From contig JBGQFW010000006.1 of NCBI GenBank assembly GCA_041497115.1, forward strand, positions 1 through 64,000: a stretch of DNA of 64,000 nucleotides. Direction: 5' to 3'. Made by a program: the position numbers and the translations under genes. Shown one piece after another: positions 19,386 through 27,298 of this stretch. Below the pieces are notes generated by a model. The model was not told where the DNA came from and did not search any database. It worked only from the letters and a program-made list of their open reading frames with translations. Position 1 is the stretch's first letter, and each line of letters starts with the position of its first letter. The stretch comes from AR5 sp041497115. Lineage in GTDB: Bacteria; Methylomirabilota; Methylomirabilia; Rokubacteriales; CSP1-6.

Positions 19386-19403
19386 CCCCCGAGGCGGTCC
19401 ACC

Positions 19404-20249
19404 ATGACGGCCGATTCGCCGACCGTCGGGCGCGAAGGCGCCCCGACGGTCAATCTGGTCATCGCCGGAGCCGCCGGCCGCATGGGCAGCCGCATCGTCG
19501 CCCTCGCCGGTGAGCGCGCGGACGTCACCGTCGTCGCCGCGCTGGAGGCGCCCGGCCATCCCGCGCTCGGCCGCGACGCCGGCGAGGTGGCCGGCGCCGG
19601 CCGCCTCGGCGTGGCGCTCGGCGCCGACGCTGCCGGCACGCTCACCCGCGACCGTGTTCTCGTCGAGTTCTCCGTGCCGGAGGCGACGCTCGCCCACCTG
19701 CGGCTGGTGGCCGCCGCCGGCGCCCGCGCCGTGATCGGCACCACCGGGTTCTCCGCCGCCCAGCGCGAGGAGATCGCCGGCCTCGCCCGCCGCGCGGCGA
19801 TCATGCTGGCGCCCAACATGTCGGTCGCGGTGACGCTGGCCTTCACGCTGCTGCCGCTCATGGCCCGGGCGCTCGGCGACGACTACGACGTCGAGATCAC
19901 CGAGATCCACCACCGCTTCAAGAAGGACGCGCCGAGCGGCACCGCGCTGCGCATGGCAGAGGTCATCGCCGCCGCGCTCGGCCGCGACCTGGGCAAGGTG
20001 GGCGTCTACGGGCGCGAGGGGCTGCCGGGCGAGCGCCCGCGCCAGGAGATCGCGGTCATGTCGCTGCGCTCGGGCGACGTGGTGGGCGAGCACACGGTCT
20101 CGTTCGGCGCGCTCGGCGAGCGGCTGGAGCTGACGCACCGGGCCCACACCCGCGACACCTTCGGCCGCGGCGCGCTGCGGGCCGCCCGCTGGATCACCGG
20201 TCAGCCCCCCGGCCTCTACGACATGGCCGACGTCCTCGGGCTCGGCTGA
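19404..20249 (+). CDS. dapB: 4-hydroxy-tetrahydrodipicolinate reductase
   Basis: Reduces the DapA product to tetrahydrodipicolinate with NAD(P)H. The 281-residue protein has the N-terminal nucleotide-binding AGAAGRMGSRIV and the family signature EIHHRFKKDAPSGTA with the catalytic His and Lys, then SLRSGDVVGEH and LTHRAHTRDTFGRGALRAAR in the C-terminal half. Residues 1-15 before the Rossmann strand are longer than usual, but a GAGGCGG site supports ATG 19404. The product is the substrate of DapL (11361). Confidence 0.95.
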   Translation: MTADSPTVGREGAPTVNLVIAGAAGRMGSRIVALAGERADVTVVAALEAPGHPALGRDAGEVAGAGRLGVALGADAAGTLTRDRVLVEFSVPEATLAHLRLVAAAGARAVIGTTGFSAAQREEIAGLARRAAIMLAPNMSVAVTLAFTLLPLMARALGDDYDVEITEIHHRFKKDAPSGTALRMAEVIAAALGRDLGKVGVYGREGLPGERPRQEIAVMSLRSGDVVGEHTVSFGALGERLELTHRAHTRDTFGRGALRAARWITGQPPGLYDMADVLGLG

Positions 20250-20252
20250 GCC

Positions 20253-20507
20253 GTGCAGATCGTCCGCTTCCGCATCGACGGCCGCACGCGCTACGGGGCG
20301 CTCGACGGCGCGGTGGTGGTGGAGTACGGGGGCACGCCGTGGAGCCTCTTCCGCCGCGGGCGCCGCCGCCACCCGCTCCGCCAGGTCGTGCGGCTGGCGC
20401 CGGTGCTGCCCGGGAAGATCGTCGCCGTCGGCCTCAACCACCGCGACCACGCGCTGGCGCGGGGGCGCGACGTGCCCGCCGAGCCGCGGCTGTTCGTCAG
20501 GCTCTGA
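20253..20507 (+). pseudogene. truncated fumarylacetoacetate hydrolase-family gene (N-terminal remnant)
   Basis: 84 residues that match only the N-terminal domain and entry to the catalytic domain of the FAH superfamily: IVRFRIDGRTRYGALDG, then LAPVLPGKIVAVGLNHRDHA and a break at EPRLFVRL, where full proteins continue for some 170 residues. The metal-binding and catalytic residues lie in the missing part, so no enzyme can be made. The stop overlaps the folB ATG as TGATG, consistent with a deletion that joined the remnant to folB. It may now serve as a translated leader for folB. Confidence 0.75.
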
Positions 20508-20866
20508 TGGCGGACAGGCTCCTCCTCGAGGACGTGCGCTTCTACGGCCACCACGGCGTGAGCAAGGCCGAGCAGACGGTCGGCGTCTGGTTCTCGGTGG
20601 ACGCCGAGCTGGCGGTGGACCTGGCGCCGGCCGCGGTGTCCGACGAGCTCAGCGCCACCGTGGACTACGGCGCGGTGGCCCGGCGCATCGTGGAGATCGG
20701 CACGCAGGGACGCGTGAACCTGATCGAGCGGCTGGCCGGGCTGATCGCCCAGGCGCTGCTGCGCGAGTTCCCCGCCCGCGAGGTGCGGGTGCGCGTACGC
20801 AAGCTCACGCCGCCGCTCGCCGGCCTCGTCGGCACGCCCGCCGTCGAGCTGGTGCGGAGCCGCTGA
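20507..20866 (+). CDS. folB: dihydroneopterin aldolase
   Basis: Folate pathway enzyme producing 6-hydroxymethyl-dihydropterin. The 119-residue protein has the FolB pattern LLLEDVRFYGHHGV(S), the SATVDYGAVARRI region and a C-terminal strand VRVRVRKLTPPL with the active-site Lys. Length is normal. Both ends overlap neighbours by one base (TGATG), upstream with the FAH remnant and downstream with folK. Confidence 0.92.
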   Translation: MADRLLLEDVRFYGHHGVSKAEQTVGVWFSVDAELAVDLAPAAVSDELSATVDYGAVARRIVEIGTQGRVNLIERLAGLIAQALLREFPAREVRVRVRKLTPPLAGLVGTPAVELVRSR

Positions 20867-21414
20867 TGACCCGCGCCTACCTCTCGCTCGGCTCCAACCT
20901 CGGCGATCGCCTGGCCCTGCTGCGGGCGGCGGTGGCGGAGCTGCGAGAGCGCGACGTCGCCGTGGTGGCCGTCTCGCCGCTCTACGAGTCGGAGCCGTGG
21001 GAGGAGGAGCCGGGCCAGACGGAGACCGAGCGGTCGTGGTTCCTCAACTGCGTCGTGGAGGTGGAGACGGCGCTGCCGCCGCGCGCGCTGCTCGACCGCG
21101 CGCAGGCCGTCGAGGCGGCGCTCGGCCGCGCGCGGCTGCCCGGGCTCACGCCGGAGGCGCGGCGCTTCACGCCGCGCACGGTGGACATCGACATCATCTT
21201 CTACGGCAACGCGGTGATCAGCGCCCCCGACGACCTGCACGTGCCGCACCTGCTGGCCGCCGAGCGGGGCTTCGTGCTCCGCCCGCTCGCCGACCTCGCG
21301 CCCGAGCTCACGCACCCCACCCTCTACCGCCCGGTGCGCGAGCTGCTGGCCGAGCTGGCCGACGAGCACGAGGTGCGGCGCGGCGCCTATCCCGACGACT
21401 GGCTGGCGGGCTGA
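20866..21414 (+). CDS. folK: 2-amino-4-hydroxy-6-hydroxymethyldihydropteridine pyrophosphokinase
   Basis: Transfers pyrophosphate from ATP to the FolB product, preparing it for dihydropteroate synthase. The 182-residue protein has the start LSLGSNLGDRLALLRAA, the pterin-binding VSPLYESEPW segment and the signature RRFTPRTVDIDIIFYG with the metal-binding Asp residues. It is complete and directly coupled to folB. folP is not in the window. Confidence 0.95.
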   Translation: MTRAYLSLGSNLGDRLALLRAAVAELRERDVAVVAVSPLYESEPWEEEPGQTETERSWFLNCVVEVETALPPRALLDRAQAVEAALGRARLPGLTPEARRFTPRTVDIDIIFYGNAVISAPDDLHVPHLLAAERGFVLRPLADLAPELTHPTLYRPVRELLAELADEHEVRRGAYPDDWLAG

Positions 21415-21415
21415 G

Positions 21416-21928
21416 ATGGCCGACACCGAATTCCAGCGTCAGGCCCTCGCCCATCTCGACGCCCTGCACAACTTCGCGATGTACCTGTCCAAGCGGCCGG
21501 CGGACGCGGAGGACCTGGTTCAGGAAACGTACTTGCGGGCCTTCCGGTTCTCCCACCGCTTCCAGCCGGGAACCCATCTGCGCGCCTGGTTGTTCCAAAT
21601 CCTGAGAAACACGTTCCTGACGTTCTATCGGGTCCGCGAGCGGGAGGCCCCCGTCGCGGAGGACGGGGTCCCCGAGTGGGACCCGCCCATGTTCCACGAC
21701 GTCCCGGAAGACGACGGCGCCGCGATGGACGCCCACACCGATCTCGAGCGGGCGATGCGCCGCCTGCCGGAGGAGTTTCGCACGGTGCTGCTGCTCGCCG
21801 AGGTCGAGGGATTGCCGCTCGAGGAGGTGGCCCGCGTGATGGTCTGCCCGGTGGGCACGGTCAAGTCGCGGATCTTCCGGGCCAAGGAGCGTTTGCGGGG
21901 CATGCTCCGCGACTACGAAAGCAAATGA
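21416..21928 (+). CDS. ECF-type RNA polymerase sigma factor
   Basis: A 170-residue sigma-70 family protein with region 2 (LHNFAMYLSKRPADAEDLVQETYLRAFR, here residues about 17-44) and region 4 (RLPEEFRTVLLLAEVEGLPL then the helix-turn-helix ending GTVKSRIFRAKERL). Regions 1 and 3 are absent, as in extracytoplasmic-function sigma factors. It starts 1 nt after the folK stop, and its own stop overlaps the next gene as ATGA, pairing it with a predicted membrane anti-sigma factor. Confidence 0.9.
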   Translation: MADTEFQRQALAHLDALHNFAMYLSKRPADAEDLVQETYLRAFRFSHRFQPGTHLRAWLFQILRNTFLTFYRVREREAPVAEDGVPEWDPPMFHDVPEDDGAAMDAHTDLERAMRRLPEEFRTVLLLAEVEGLPLEEVARVMVCPVGTVKSRIFRAKERLRGMLRDYESK

Positions 21929-22623
21929 GCGACCGCTTCGACGAGCCCTCGGACGAGACGCTGGGACGCCGGCTGGCCGGCGAGCTGCCGCGCTACGCGG
22001 CGCCCGCGCGGCTGCGCGTCACCATCGTGGAGGCGGCCCCGCGTCCGCGGCGGCCGATGTGGCTGGTACCGCTGGTCGCGGCGGCGGCGACCGCGATGCT
22101 GCTGGCGCTGGTCGCCCTGCCGGTGATCCCGCGCATCGTGCCCGCCGATCCCGTCCAGCGCTACGTGCGCGCCGTCGTCAGCGAGCACGCGCGCACGGTC
22201 ATGTGGGGCGCCCGTCACGGCGAGGTGCTGCCGGCCGCCCTGCCCTGGCTCACGCAGGAGACGGGCATCGGCCTCACCCAGGTGTTCGTGGGCGACGACC
22301 GCCTCGAGCTGGTGGCCGCCGAGCCCGTGTACCTCGAGCGGCAGCGCGGCGTCGCCATCCACTACCGCGATCCCGACGGCCACATGCTCACCTACATCGC
22401 GCTGCCGGCCCTCGGCCTCTCCGTGCCCGAGCGCGAGCGCGTGCAGATCGACCGCTACCGGCCGGCGCTCCTGCGCGACAGCGGCTTCGCCGCCCTGGTG
22501 TGGAAGCACGGCGACGTCGCCTGCTTCCTCGTGTCGGATATGGTCTCGGCCGACGACGTCGAGCGCTTCAAGGAATACTTCGTCCGCGTCCGTACGACGA
22601 CCGAGCCGGTTCAGGCCTACTAG
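21925..22623 (+). CDS. putative membrane anti-sigma factor
   Basis: A 232-residue single-pass protein: a cytosolic N-terminus of about 45 residues (ETLGRRLAGELPRY region), one membrane helix (LVPLVAAAATAMLLALVAL) and a periplasmic domain ending FAALVWKHGDVACFLVSDM, a block often found at the end of RsiW-like anti-sigma factors. The zinc-binding HxxxCxxC motif of many anti-sigma factors is not present. Partnership with the sigma factor rests on the ATGA overlap and this layout. Confidence 0.7.
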   Translation: MSDRFDEPSDETLGRRLAGELPRYAAPARLRVTIVEAAPRPRRPMWLVPLVAAAATAMLLALVALPVIPRIVPADPVQRYVRAVVSEHARTVMWGARHGEVLPAALPWLTQETGIGLTQVFVGDDRLELVAAEPVYLERQRGVAIHYRDPDGHMLTYIALPALGLSVPERERVQIDRYRPALLRDSGFAALVWKHGDVACFLVSDMVSADDVERFKEYFVRVRTTTEPVQAY

Positions 22624-22651
22624 CTTCTCGCGCGCCTTTCTGCGCGGGGCC

Positions 22652-22792
22652 GCGAGGCCGGGGGGCGGGGGCGTGCCGCCGTTCGGCGTGAGACCAGCGT
22701 GTGCGGCGTTTTCGGTTTGGTGAAATCGTAGGCCAGCCCTTACCCGATCGAAGCCAACGTACCTGCGGCACGCCCCCGCCCCCCGGCCCCGC
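22652..22792. repeat. long palindromic intergenic element, copy D (divergent)
   Basis: Arms of 28 bp (22652-22679 and 22765-22792) pair with one mismatch around an 85-nt core. The core is AT-richer than its surroundings and only loosely resembles the other copies (CGTTC after the left arm, TGGTGAAATC inside, compare GGTGAAATCC in copy A). It fills the convergent junction between the anti-sigma gene and kdsC. The following 22793-22901 holds no recognised feature. Confidence 0.75.
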
Positions 22793-22901
22793 TGACCGTC
22801 ACCGAGAGCGAGTGAGAACCTAGAGACAAACCCGCTCGACGGCGGGGGGTGGCGATGAATTCGTCGAGCGGCGGACGTGGCGTCGGGCGGTCTGCCTTTG
22901 G

Positions 22902-23399
22902 TCAGCGGTGGGAGAGGATGAGGTCGCAGAGCTCGCGGATGGCGCCGTGGCCGGCGCGGGCGCGGGTGACGTAGACGGCGGCGCGGCGGACGGCGGGGAC
23001 GGCGTCGGCCACCGCGACGGGCAGGCCGATCGCACGCATCGCGGGGAGATCGCCGACGTCGTCGCCGACGTAGCAGACCTGAGCGGGGGTCAGGCGGTGG
23101 CGGGCGAGGAGCGCGGCGACCACCGCGGCCTTGTCGGTGACGTTCTGATGGACCTCGGCGACGCCGAGGTCGCGGGCGCGGCGGGTGACGATCGTCGTCT
23201 GCTTGCGCGTGACGAGCGCCACCAGGAGGCCGGCCTCCCGCAGCAGCACCAGCCCCTGCCCGTCGCGCACGTCGAAGCGCTTGAGCTCGTCGCCGTTCTC
23301 CGCGTAGTAGAGACCGCCGTCCGTCAGCACGCCGTCCACGTCGGTGACGAGCGCGCGGACGGCCGCCCACCGCGGGCGGCGGCGGCCGGCGGGGCTCAC
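22902..23399 (-). CDS. kdsC: 3-deoxy-D-manno-octulosonate 8-phosphate phosphatase (KdsC type)
   Basis: A 165-residue HAD-superfamily phosphatase that releases Kdo for lipopolysaccharide core synthesis. Motif I is VTDVDGVLTDG (nucleophile Asp20, acid Asp22), followed by GLYYAENGDELKRFDVRDGQG, typical of the KdsC subfamily, and the C-terminal motif CYVGDDVGDLPAM. GTG 23399 overlaps the O-antigen ligase stop as GTGA. It is the last gene of the long - strand locus. Sialic-acid or nonulosonate 9-phosphatases of the same subfamily are an alternative, given the pse genes upstream. Confidence 0.88.
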   Translation of the reverse strand: MSPAGRRRPRWAAVRALVTDVDGVLTDGGLYYAENGDELKRFDVRDGQGLVLLREAGLLVALVTRKQTTIVTRRARDLGVAEVHQNVTDKAAVVAALLARHRLTPAQVCYVGDDVGDLPAMRAIGLPVAVADAVPAVRRAAVYVTRARAGHGAIRELCDLILSHR

Positions 23400-24670
23400 G
23401 CGGGCGCGCACGGGTCGGCCGACACCCGGTCGCCGGCGAGCGCGAACGGCAGCGCCATGAAGACGGCCGCGACGAGCACCACCTCGGTGTCGCCGACGTT
23501 GTATTCGAAGAGGCCCGCGACGACGAACGTCACCAGCGCCGCCAGCGAGCCCAGCACCAGCGCGCGGTCGTCGGCGGCGTCCGCCGGCAGCCGCCGCCGG
23601 ATGGCGAGCCCCCGCCGAAAGAACGCCACGAGGACCCAGAGCCAGGCGGCCAGCCCCGGCACGCCGAGGGCGAGCGCCAGCTGCAGCGGCGTGTTGTGCA
23701 CGTGGCTGGTCTGCCGGCGCATCGCCTCGGGCGGCGCGATCGTGGGGTACACGTGACGGAGCTGGCCGGGGCCGATGCCCGTGAGCGGGTGCTCGCCGGC
23801 CAGCCGCAGCCCCACCTCCATCATCGCCATCCGGTCGCGCACGGTGTCGTTGGTGGGATCCCCGATCGAGGCGACGCGGTCGCGCACGGTGGGCAGCGCC
23901 GCGACGAGGACGCCGCCCAGCAGGAGCAGCGCGGCGGCGATGGCGAGGCCGCGGCGGCCGAGGCCGGCGACCGCGGCAAGCGCGCCGGCGGCGAAGCCGA
24001 TCCAGGCGCCGCGCACGTAGGTGAGCATCAGCGCGGTCGCGCTCACGAGCCACGCCGGCCCCAGCCAGCGCAGGTCCCCGCCGAGGCGGGCCAGCCGGGG
24101 CAGCGCGGCGGTCACGCTCATCGCGAGCGCACCGGCCAGCGTCATGTAGATGCTGAAGAAGCCGCGGGCGCGCGCGCACTTGCGCGTGAACCTCCAGAGC
24201 GGAGAGATCGCCGGCGCGTAGTAGTCGGGGCCCGGGCACACGCCCACCTGCACGATGCCCACGACGGCCGCGCCGGCCAGCGCCAGCACGAGCCAGGTGG
24301 TGAAGCGCCGCGCCGCGCCGGGGTCGGGAAGCGCGGCCACCAGCACGAAGATCGCGGCGAAATTCAGGACGGTGCGGGCCTCGATGAGGCTCTCGACTGG
24401 GCGCGCCGAGGCGAGCGCGGCGACGGCCGTCCACGCCGCGAGCGCCGCCAGCGGCGGCAGCAGCGGCCAGCGCAGCGGGGCCAGCCGCCCCATGGCGCGC
24501 GCCACCAGCACCCACACCGCCAGCGCCCCGAGCGCGATCTGCGCCAGCGAGATCGATCCCGCCACGCCGATGGCGAACGCCACCAGCAGGCCGACGCGCG
24601 CGCGCTCGAGCCGGCCGGCGGGCGCCCCGGTGCCGGCGGCGATCAGCGGCTGCCGCAGGTCGGCGTCCAC
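23396..24670 (-). CDS. O-antigen ligase family protein (WaaL/Wzy)
   Basis: A 424-residue integral membrane protein with about ten to twelve helices and a large periplasmic loop. The Wzy_C hallmark is seen near residues 290-340: GIGPGQLRHVYPTI followed by SHVHNTPLQLALALGVPG. Such proteins either ligate O-antigen to lipid A-core or polymerise repeat units; sequence alone does not separate the two. The GTG start at 24670 lies 1 nt after the upstream gene's stop. The position beside kdsC and the priming transferase fits O-antigen assembly. Confidence 0.85.
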   Translation of the reverse strand: MDADLRQPLIAAGTGAPAGRLERARVGLLVAFAIGVAGSISLAQIALGALAVWVLVARAMGRLAPLRWPLLPPLAALAAWTAVAALASARPVESLIEARTVLNFAAIFVLVAALPDPGAARRFTTWLVLALAGAAVVGIVQVGVCPGPDYYAPAISPLWRFTRKCARARGFFSIYMTLAGALAMSVTAALPRLARLGGDLRWLGPAWLVSATALMLTYVRGAWIGFAAGALAAVAGLGRRGLAIAAALLLLGGVLVAALPTVRDRVASIGDPTNDTVRDRMAMMEVGLRLAGEHPLTGIGPGQLRHVYPTIAPPEAMRRQTSHVHNTPLQLALALGVPGLAAWLWVLVAFFRRGLAIRRRLPADAADDRALVLGSLAALVTFVVAGLFEYNVGDTEVVLVAAVFMALPFALAGDRVSADPCAPA

Positions 24671-24671
24671 G

Positions 24672-26060
24672 CTAGTACGCGTTGCGATTGCCGAAGCCGA
24701 GCCAGAGCGTCTGCACCAGGATCTTGAGGTCGAAGCCGATGGACCAGCGCGCGATGTAGTCGAGGTCGTACTCGATGCGCTTCTCGATCGACGTGTTGCC
24801 GCGCCAGCCGTTGATCTGCGCCCAGCCGGTGATCCCCGCCTTCACCTTGTGGCGCAGCATGTAGCCGGGCACGCGGCGGCGGAAATCCTCGACGAAGCTC
24901 GGCCGCTCGGGCCGCGGCCCCACCAGGCTCATGTCGCCGCGCAGGACGTTGACGAGCTGGGGCAGCTCGTCGAGGCTGGAGCGGCGCAGGAACGCGCCGA
25001 GCGGCGTGCGGCGCGGATCGTCGGGCGTCGCCCACCGCGGGCCGGTGGCCGCCTCGGCGTCCACGCGCATGGTGCGGAACTTGAGCATGCGGAAGCGGCG
25101 GCCGTCGAGCCCCATGCGCTCCTGGCCGTAGAGCACCGGCCGGCCGGAGGTCAGCGCGATGGCGGCGGCGACGACGGCCATGACCGGCAGCGCCACCAGC
25201 AGGGCGGCGGCGCCGAGGCCGAGGTCGAACATCCGCTTGAGCACCTGGTTCCAGCCGTAGAGCGGCGACTCGCGCAGGTGGATGAACGGCACCGACTCGA
25301 ACTCCTCGACGCCGCCGCGCAGCGAGGCGAGGCTGAAGAGGTCGGGGACGAAGTGGATGTCGACCGGCTCGTCGCCGATCTCGTTCAGCACGGCGCTGAT
25401 GCGCGGATAGTCGCTGTGCGGCAGCGCGATGATGACGATGTCCACCGGCCGCGTGGCCAGCACCGTGCGGATCTCCTCGATGCCGCCGAGCCAGCGCACG
25501 CCGGCGCCCTCGCCGTCCCGCTTGTCGCTCAGCAGGCCGAGCACCTGGATGCCGGTGTCGGGCCGCCGGCGCAGCACGCGCAGCACCTCGGCCGCCGGCT
25601 CGCCGCCGCCGACCACGACGGCGTAGCGCTGGTTGTACCCGCGGCGGCGGGCCACCCGGAGGATCTCGCGGAAGACGGCGCGCGAGAGGCTGGCGGTGAC
25701 GATCGACGCGACCCAGAAGGTGCCGATGACGATGCGCGAGTAGTCGTACGACCGGAACGCGAAGGTCATGGTCGAGATCAGGACCAGCACGCCGAGGGTG
25801 GAGGCCTTGGTGATGTCGAACCACTCCGACAGGTGCGAGCCGAGCCGGTGCGGCCGGTAGAGGTCGAACGCCCGGTAGGCGATGCCCCACACGACGAGGA
25901 TGGGCAGCAGCTGGAGCGCGTAGCCGCTGAACAGCGGGATGTCGCCGTGGCCGAACACGTGGAAGCGGAGGAGGTAGGCGGCCACCCAGCAGCCGACGAC
26001 CAGCGCCATGTCCGTCGCGAACGCCAGGTGCTCGAAGAGCCGCGAGTGCGCCTTCAGCAC
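24672..26060 (-). CDS. undecaprenyl-phosphate sugar phosphotransferase (priming glycosyltransferase, WcaJ/WbaP type)
   Basis: A 462-residue membrane enzyme that starts a glycan repeat by moving a sugar phosphate onto undecaprenyl phosphate. Four to five N-terminal helices are followed by a Rossmann-like CoA_binding_3 domain (YAVVVGGGEPAAEVLRVLR) and a C-terminal bacterial sugar-transferase domain with KFRTMRVDAE, SLDELPQLVNVLRGDMSLVG and PRPERPSF. The start GTG 26060 overlaps the upstream stop by 7 nt. The sugar (glucose, galactose or another) cannot be read from the sequence. Confidence 0.9.
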   Translation of the reverse strand: MLKAHSRLFEHLAFATDMALVVGCWVAAYLLRFHVFGHGDIPLFSGYALQLLPILVVWGIAYRAFDLYRPHRLGSHLSEWFDITKASTLGVLVLISTMTFAFRSYDYSRIVIGTFWVASIVTASLSRAVFREILRVARRRGYNQRYAVVVGGGEPAAEVLRVLRRRPDTGIQVLGLLSDKRDGEGAGVRWLGGIEEIRTVLATRPVDIVIIALPHSDYPRISAVLNEIGDEPVDIHFVPDLFSLASLRGGVEEFESVPFIHLRESPLYGWNQVLKRMFDLGLGAAALLVALPVMAVVAAAIALTSGRPVLYGQERMGLDGRRFRMLKFRTMRVDAEAATGPRWATPDDPRRTPLGAFLRRSSLDELPQLVNVLRGDMSLVGPRPERPSFVEDFRRRVPGYMLRHKVKAGITGWAQINGWRGNTSIEKRIEYDLDYIARWSIGFDLKILVQTLWLGFGNRNAY

Positions 26061-27247
26061 AGCCGCCGCGCCTGGAACTCGCCGAAGCGCCCCTCGACGT
26101 ACTCGCGGATGCGCCGGGCGAAGATCGGCCGGTCGAAGCGGGCGGCCCGGGCCCGCAGGGCGGCCGGCTGGAAGCGATCGGTGGAGGCCTCGTACACGGC
26201 CATCGCGGCGGCCAGCGCCTCCACCGTCTGCTCGCCGAAGAACACCGCGGTGGGCGGCTCGGCGCCGCCGAGCCCCACCATCGTCTCCAGCGCGCCGCCG
26301 CGGGCCAGCGCGATCGTGGGCCGACCGGCCGCTGCCGCCTCCAGCGGCACGATGCCGAAGTCCTCCACCGACGGGAAGAGCACGGCCCGGCAGCGCGCGT
26401 AGAGGTGGGCCACCTCGGCGTCCGGCCGCCAGCCGAGGAACGTCACGCCGGGCCCGGCCATCGCGCGCAGCCGCGCCTCCTCGGGGCCGCGGCCGACGAT
26501 GACGAGCCTCCGTCCGAGCCGCCCGGCCGCGGCGATGGCGAGGTCCACGCGCTTGTACGGCACCAGCGCCGAGACGACCAGGTAGGCGTCGTCGAGGTCG
26601 GCGCTGGGGCGGAAGCGCGCGAGGTCCACCGGCGGATGGATGACGTCGGCCGTGCGCCCGTAGACGCGGCGGATCCGGTCGGCGATGTGCTGCGAGATCG
26701 CCACGAAGTCGTCCACGCCGGCGGTGCGGCGGTCCCAGCGCCGGAGCGCGGCCGCCGCCGGCGGCAGCGCCAGCCGGGTGAGCCAGCCGCCGCCGCGCGC
26801 GTAGTCCTCCTCGAGGTCCCAGACGTAGCGCATCGGCGTGAAGCAGTAGCAGAGGTGCAGCGCGTCCGGCGGCACGCGCACCGCCTTGGCCACGCAGTGG
26901 CTGAGCGAGAGCACCACGTCGAAGCCGCGCAGCGCGAAGCCGCGCACGGCGGCGGGGAACAACGGCAGGTACTGCCGGTAGCGCGCAGCGGCGGCGGGCA
27001 GCCGCTGCACGAACGAGGTCACGATGCGGTGGCGCTCGATCGTGGGGCTCACGCTGCCGCGCACGTGCAGCAGCGTGAACACCGGCGCGTCGGGGAACAG
27101 CTCGCAGAAGACCTCGAGGCAGCGCTCGCCGCCCCGCATGCCGGTGAGCCAGTCGTGGACGAGGGCGACGCGGGGCCGCGCGGCCGGGACGAGCGCGGAC
27201 CCCCGCTCGCTCAGTGCGAGCGAGCCGGCCGGCGCGATCGCCACCAC
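26054..27247 (-). CDS. glycosyltransferase family 4
   Basis: A 397-residue GT-B enzyme. The N-terminal acceptor domain begins VALVHDWLTGMRGGERCLEVF; the C-terminal nucleotide-sugar domain has VSALVPYKRVDLAI, VGRGPEEARLR and the E-x7-E region FPSVEDFGIVPLEAAAAGRP. The YCFTPMRYVWDL segment is typical of a GT4 subgroup found with WcaJ-type priming enzymes. It ends 7 nt inside the priming transferase gene. The sugar is unknown. The GTG start follows a 51-bp gap, one of the few gaps in this locus. Confidence 0.88.
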   Translation of the reverse strand: MVAIAPAGSLALSERGSALVPAARPRVALVHDWLTGMRGGERCLEVFCELFPDAPVFTLLHVRGSVSPTIERHRIVTSFVQRLPAAAARYRQYLPLFPAAVRGFALRGFDVVLSLSHCVAKAVRVPPDALHLCYCFTPMRYVWDLEEDYARGGGWLTRLALPPAAAALRRWDRRTAGVDDFVAISQHIADRIRRVYGRTADVIHPPVDLARFRPSADLDDAYLVVSALVPYKRVDLAIAAAGRLGRRLVIVGRGPEEARLRAMAGPGVTFLGWRPDAEVAHLYARCRAVLFPSVEDFGIVPLEAAAAGRPTIALARGGALETMVGLGGAEPPTAVFFGEQTVEALAAAMAVYEASTDRFQPAALRARAARFDRPIFARRIREYVEGRFGEFQARRLC

Positions 27248-27298
27248 TCGGCGCCGTCGGAGCGGGTGGGCCGCGAGCGTCGCATGCCGGGTATGGTA

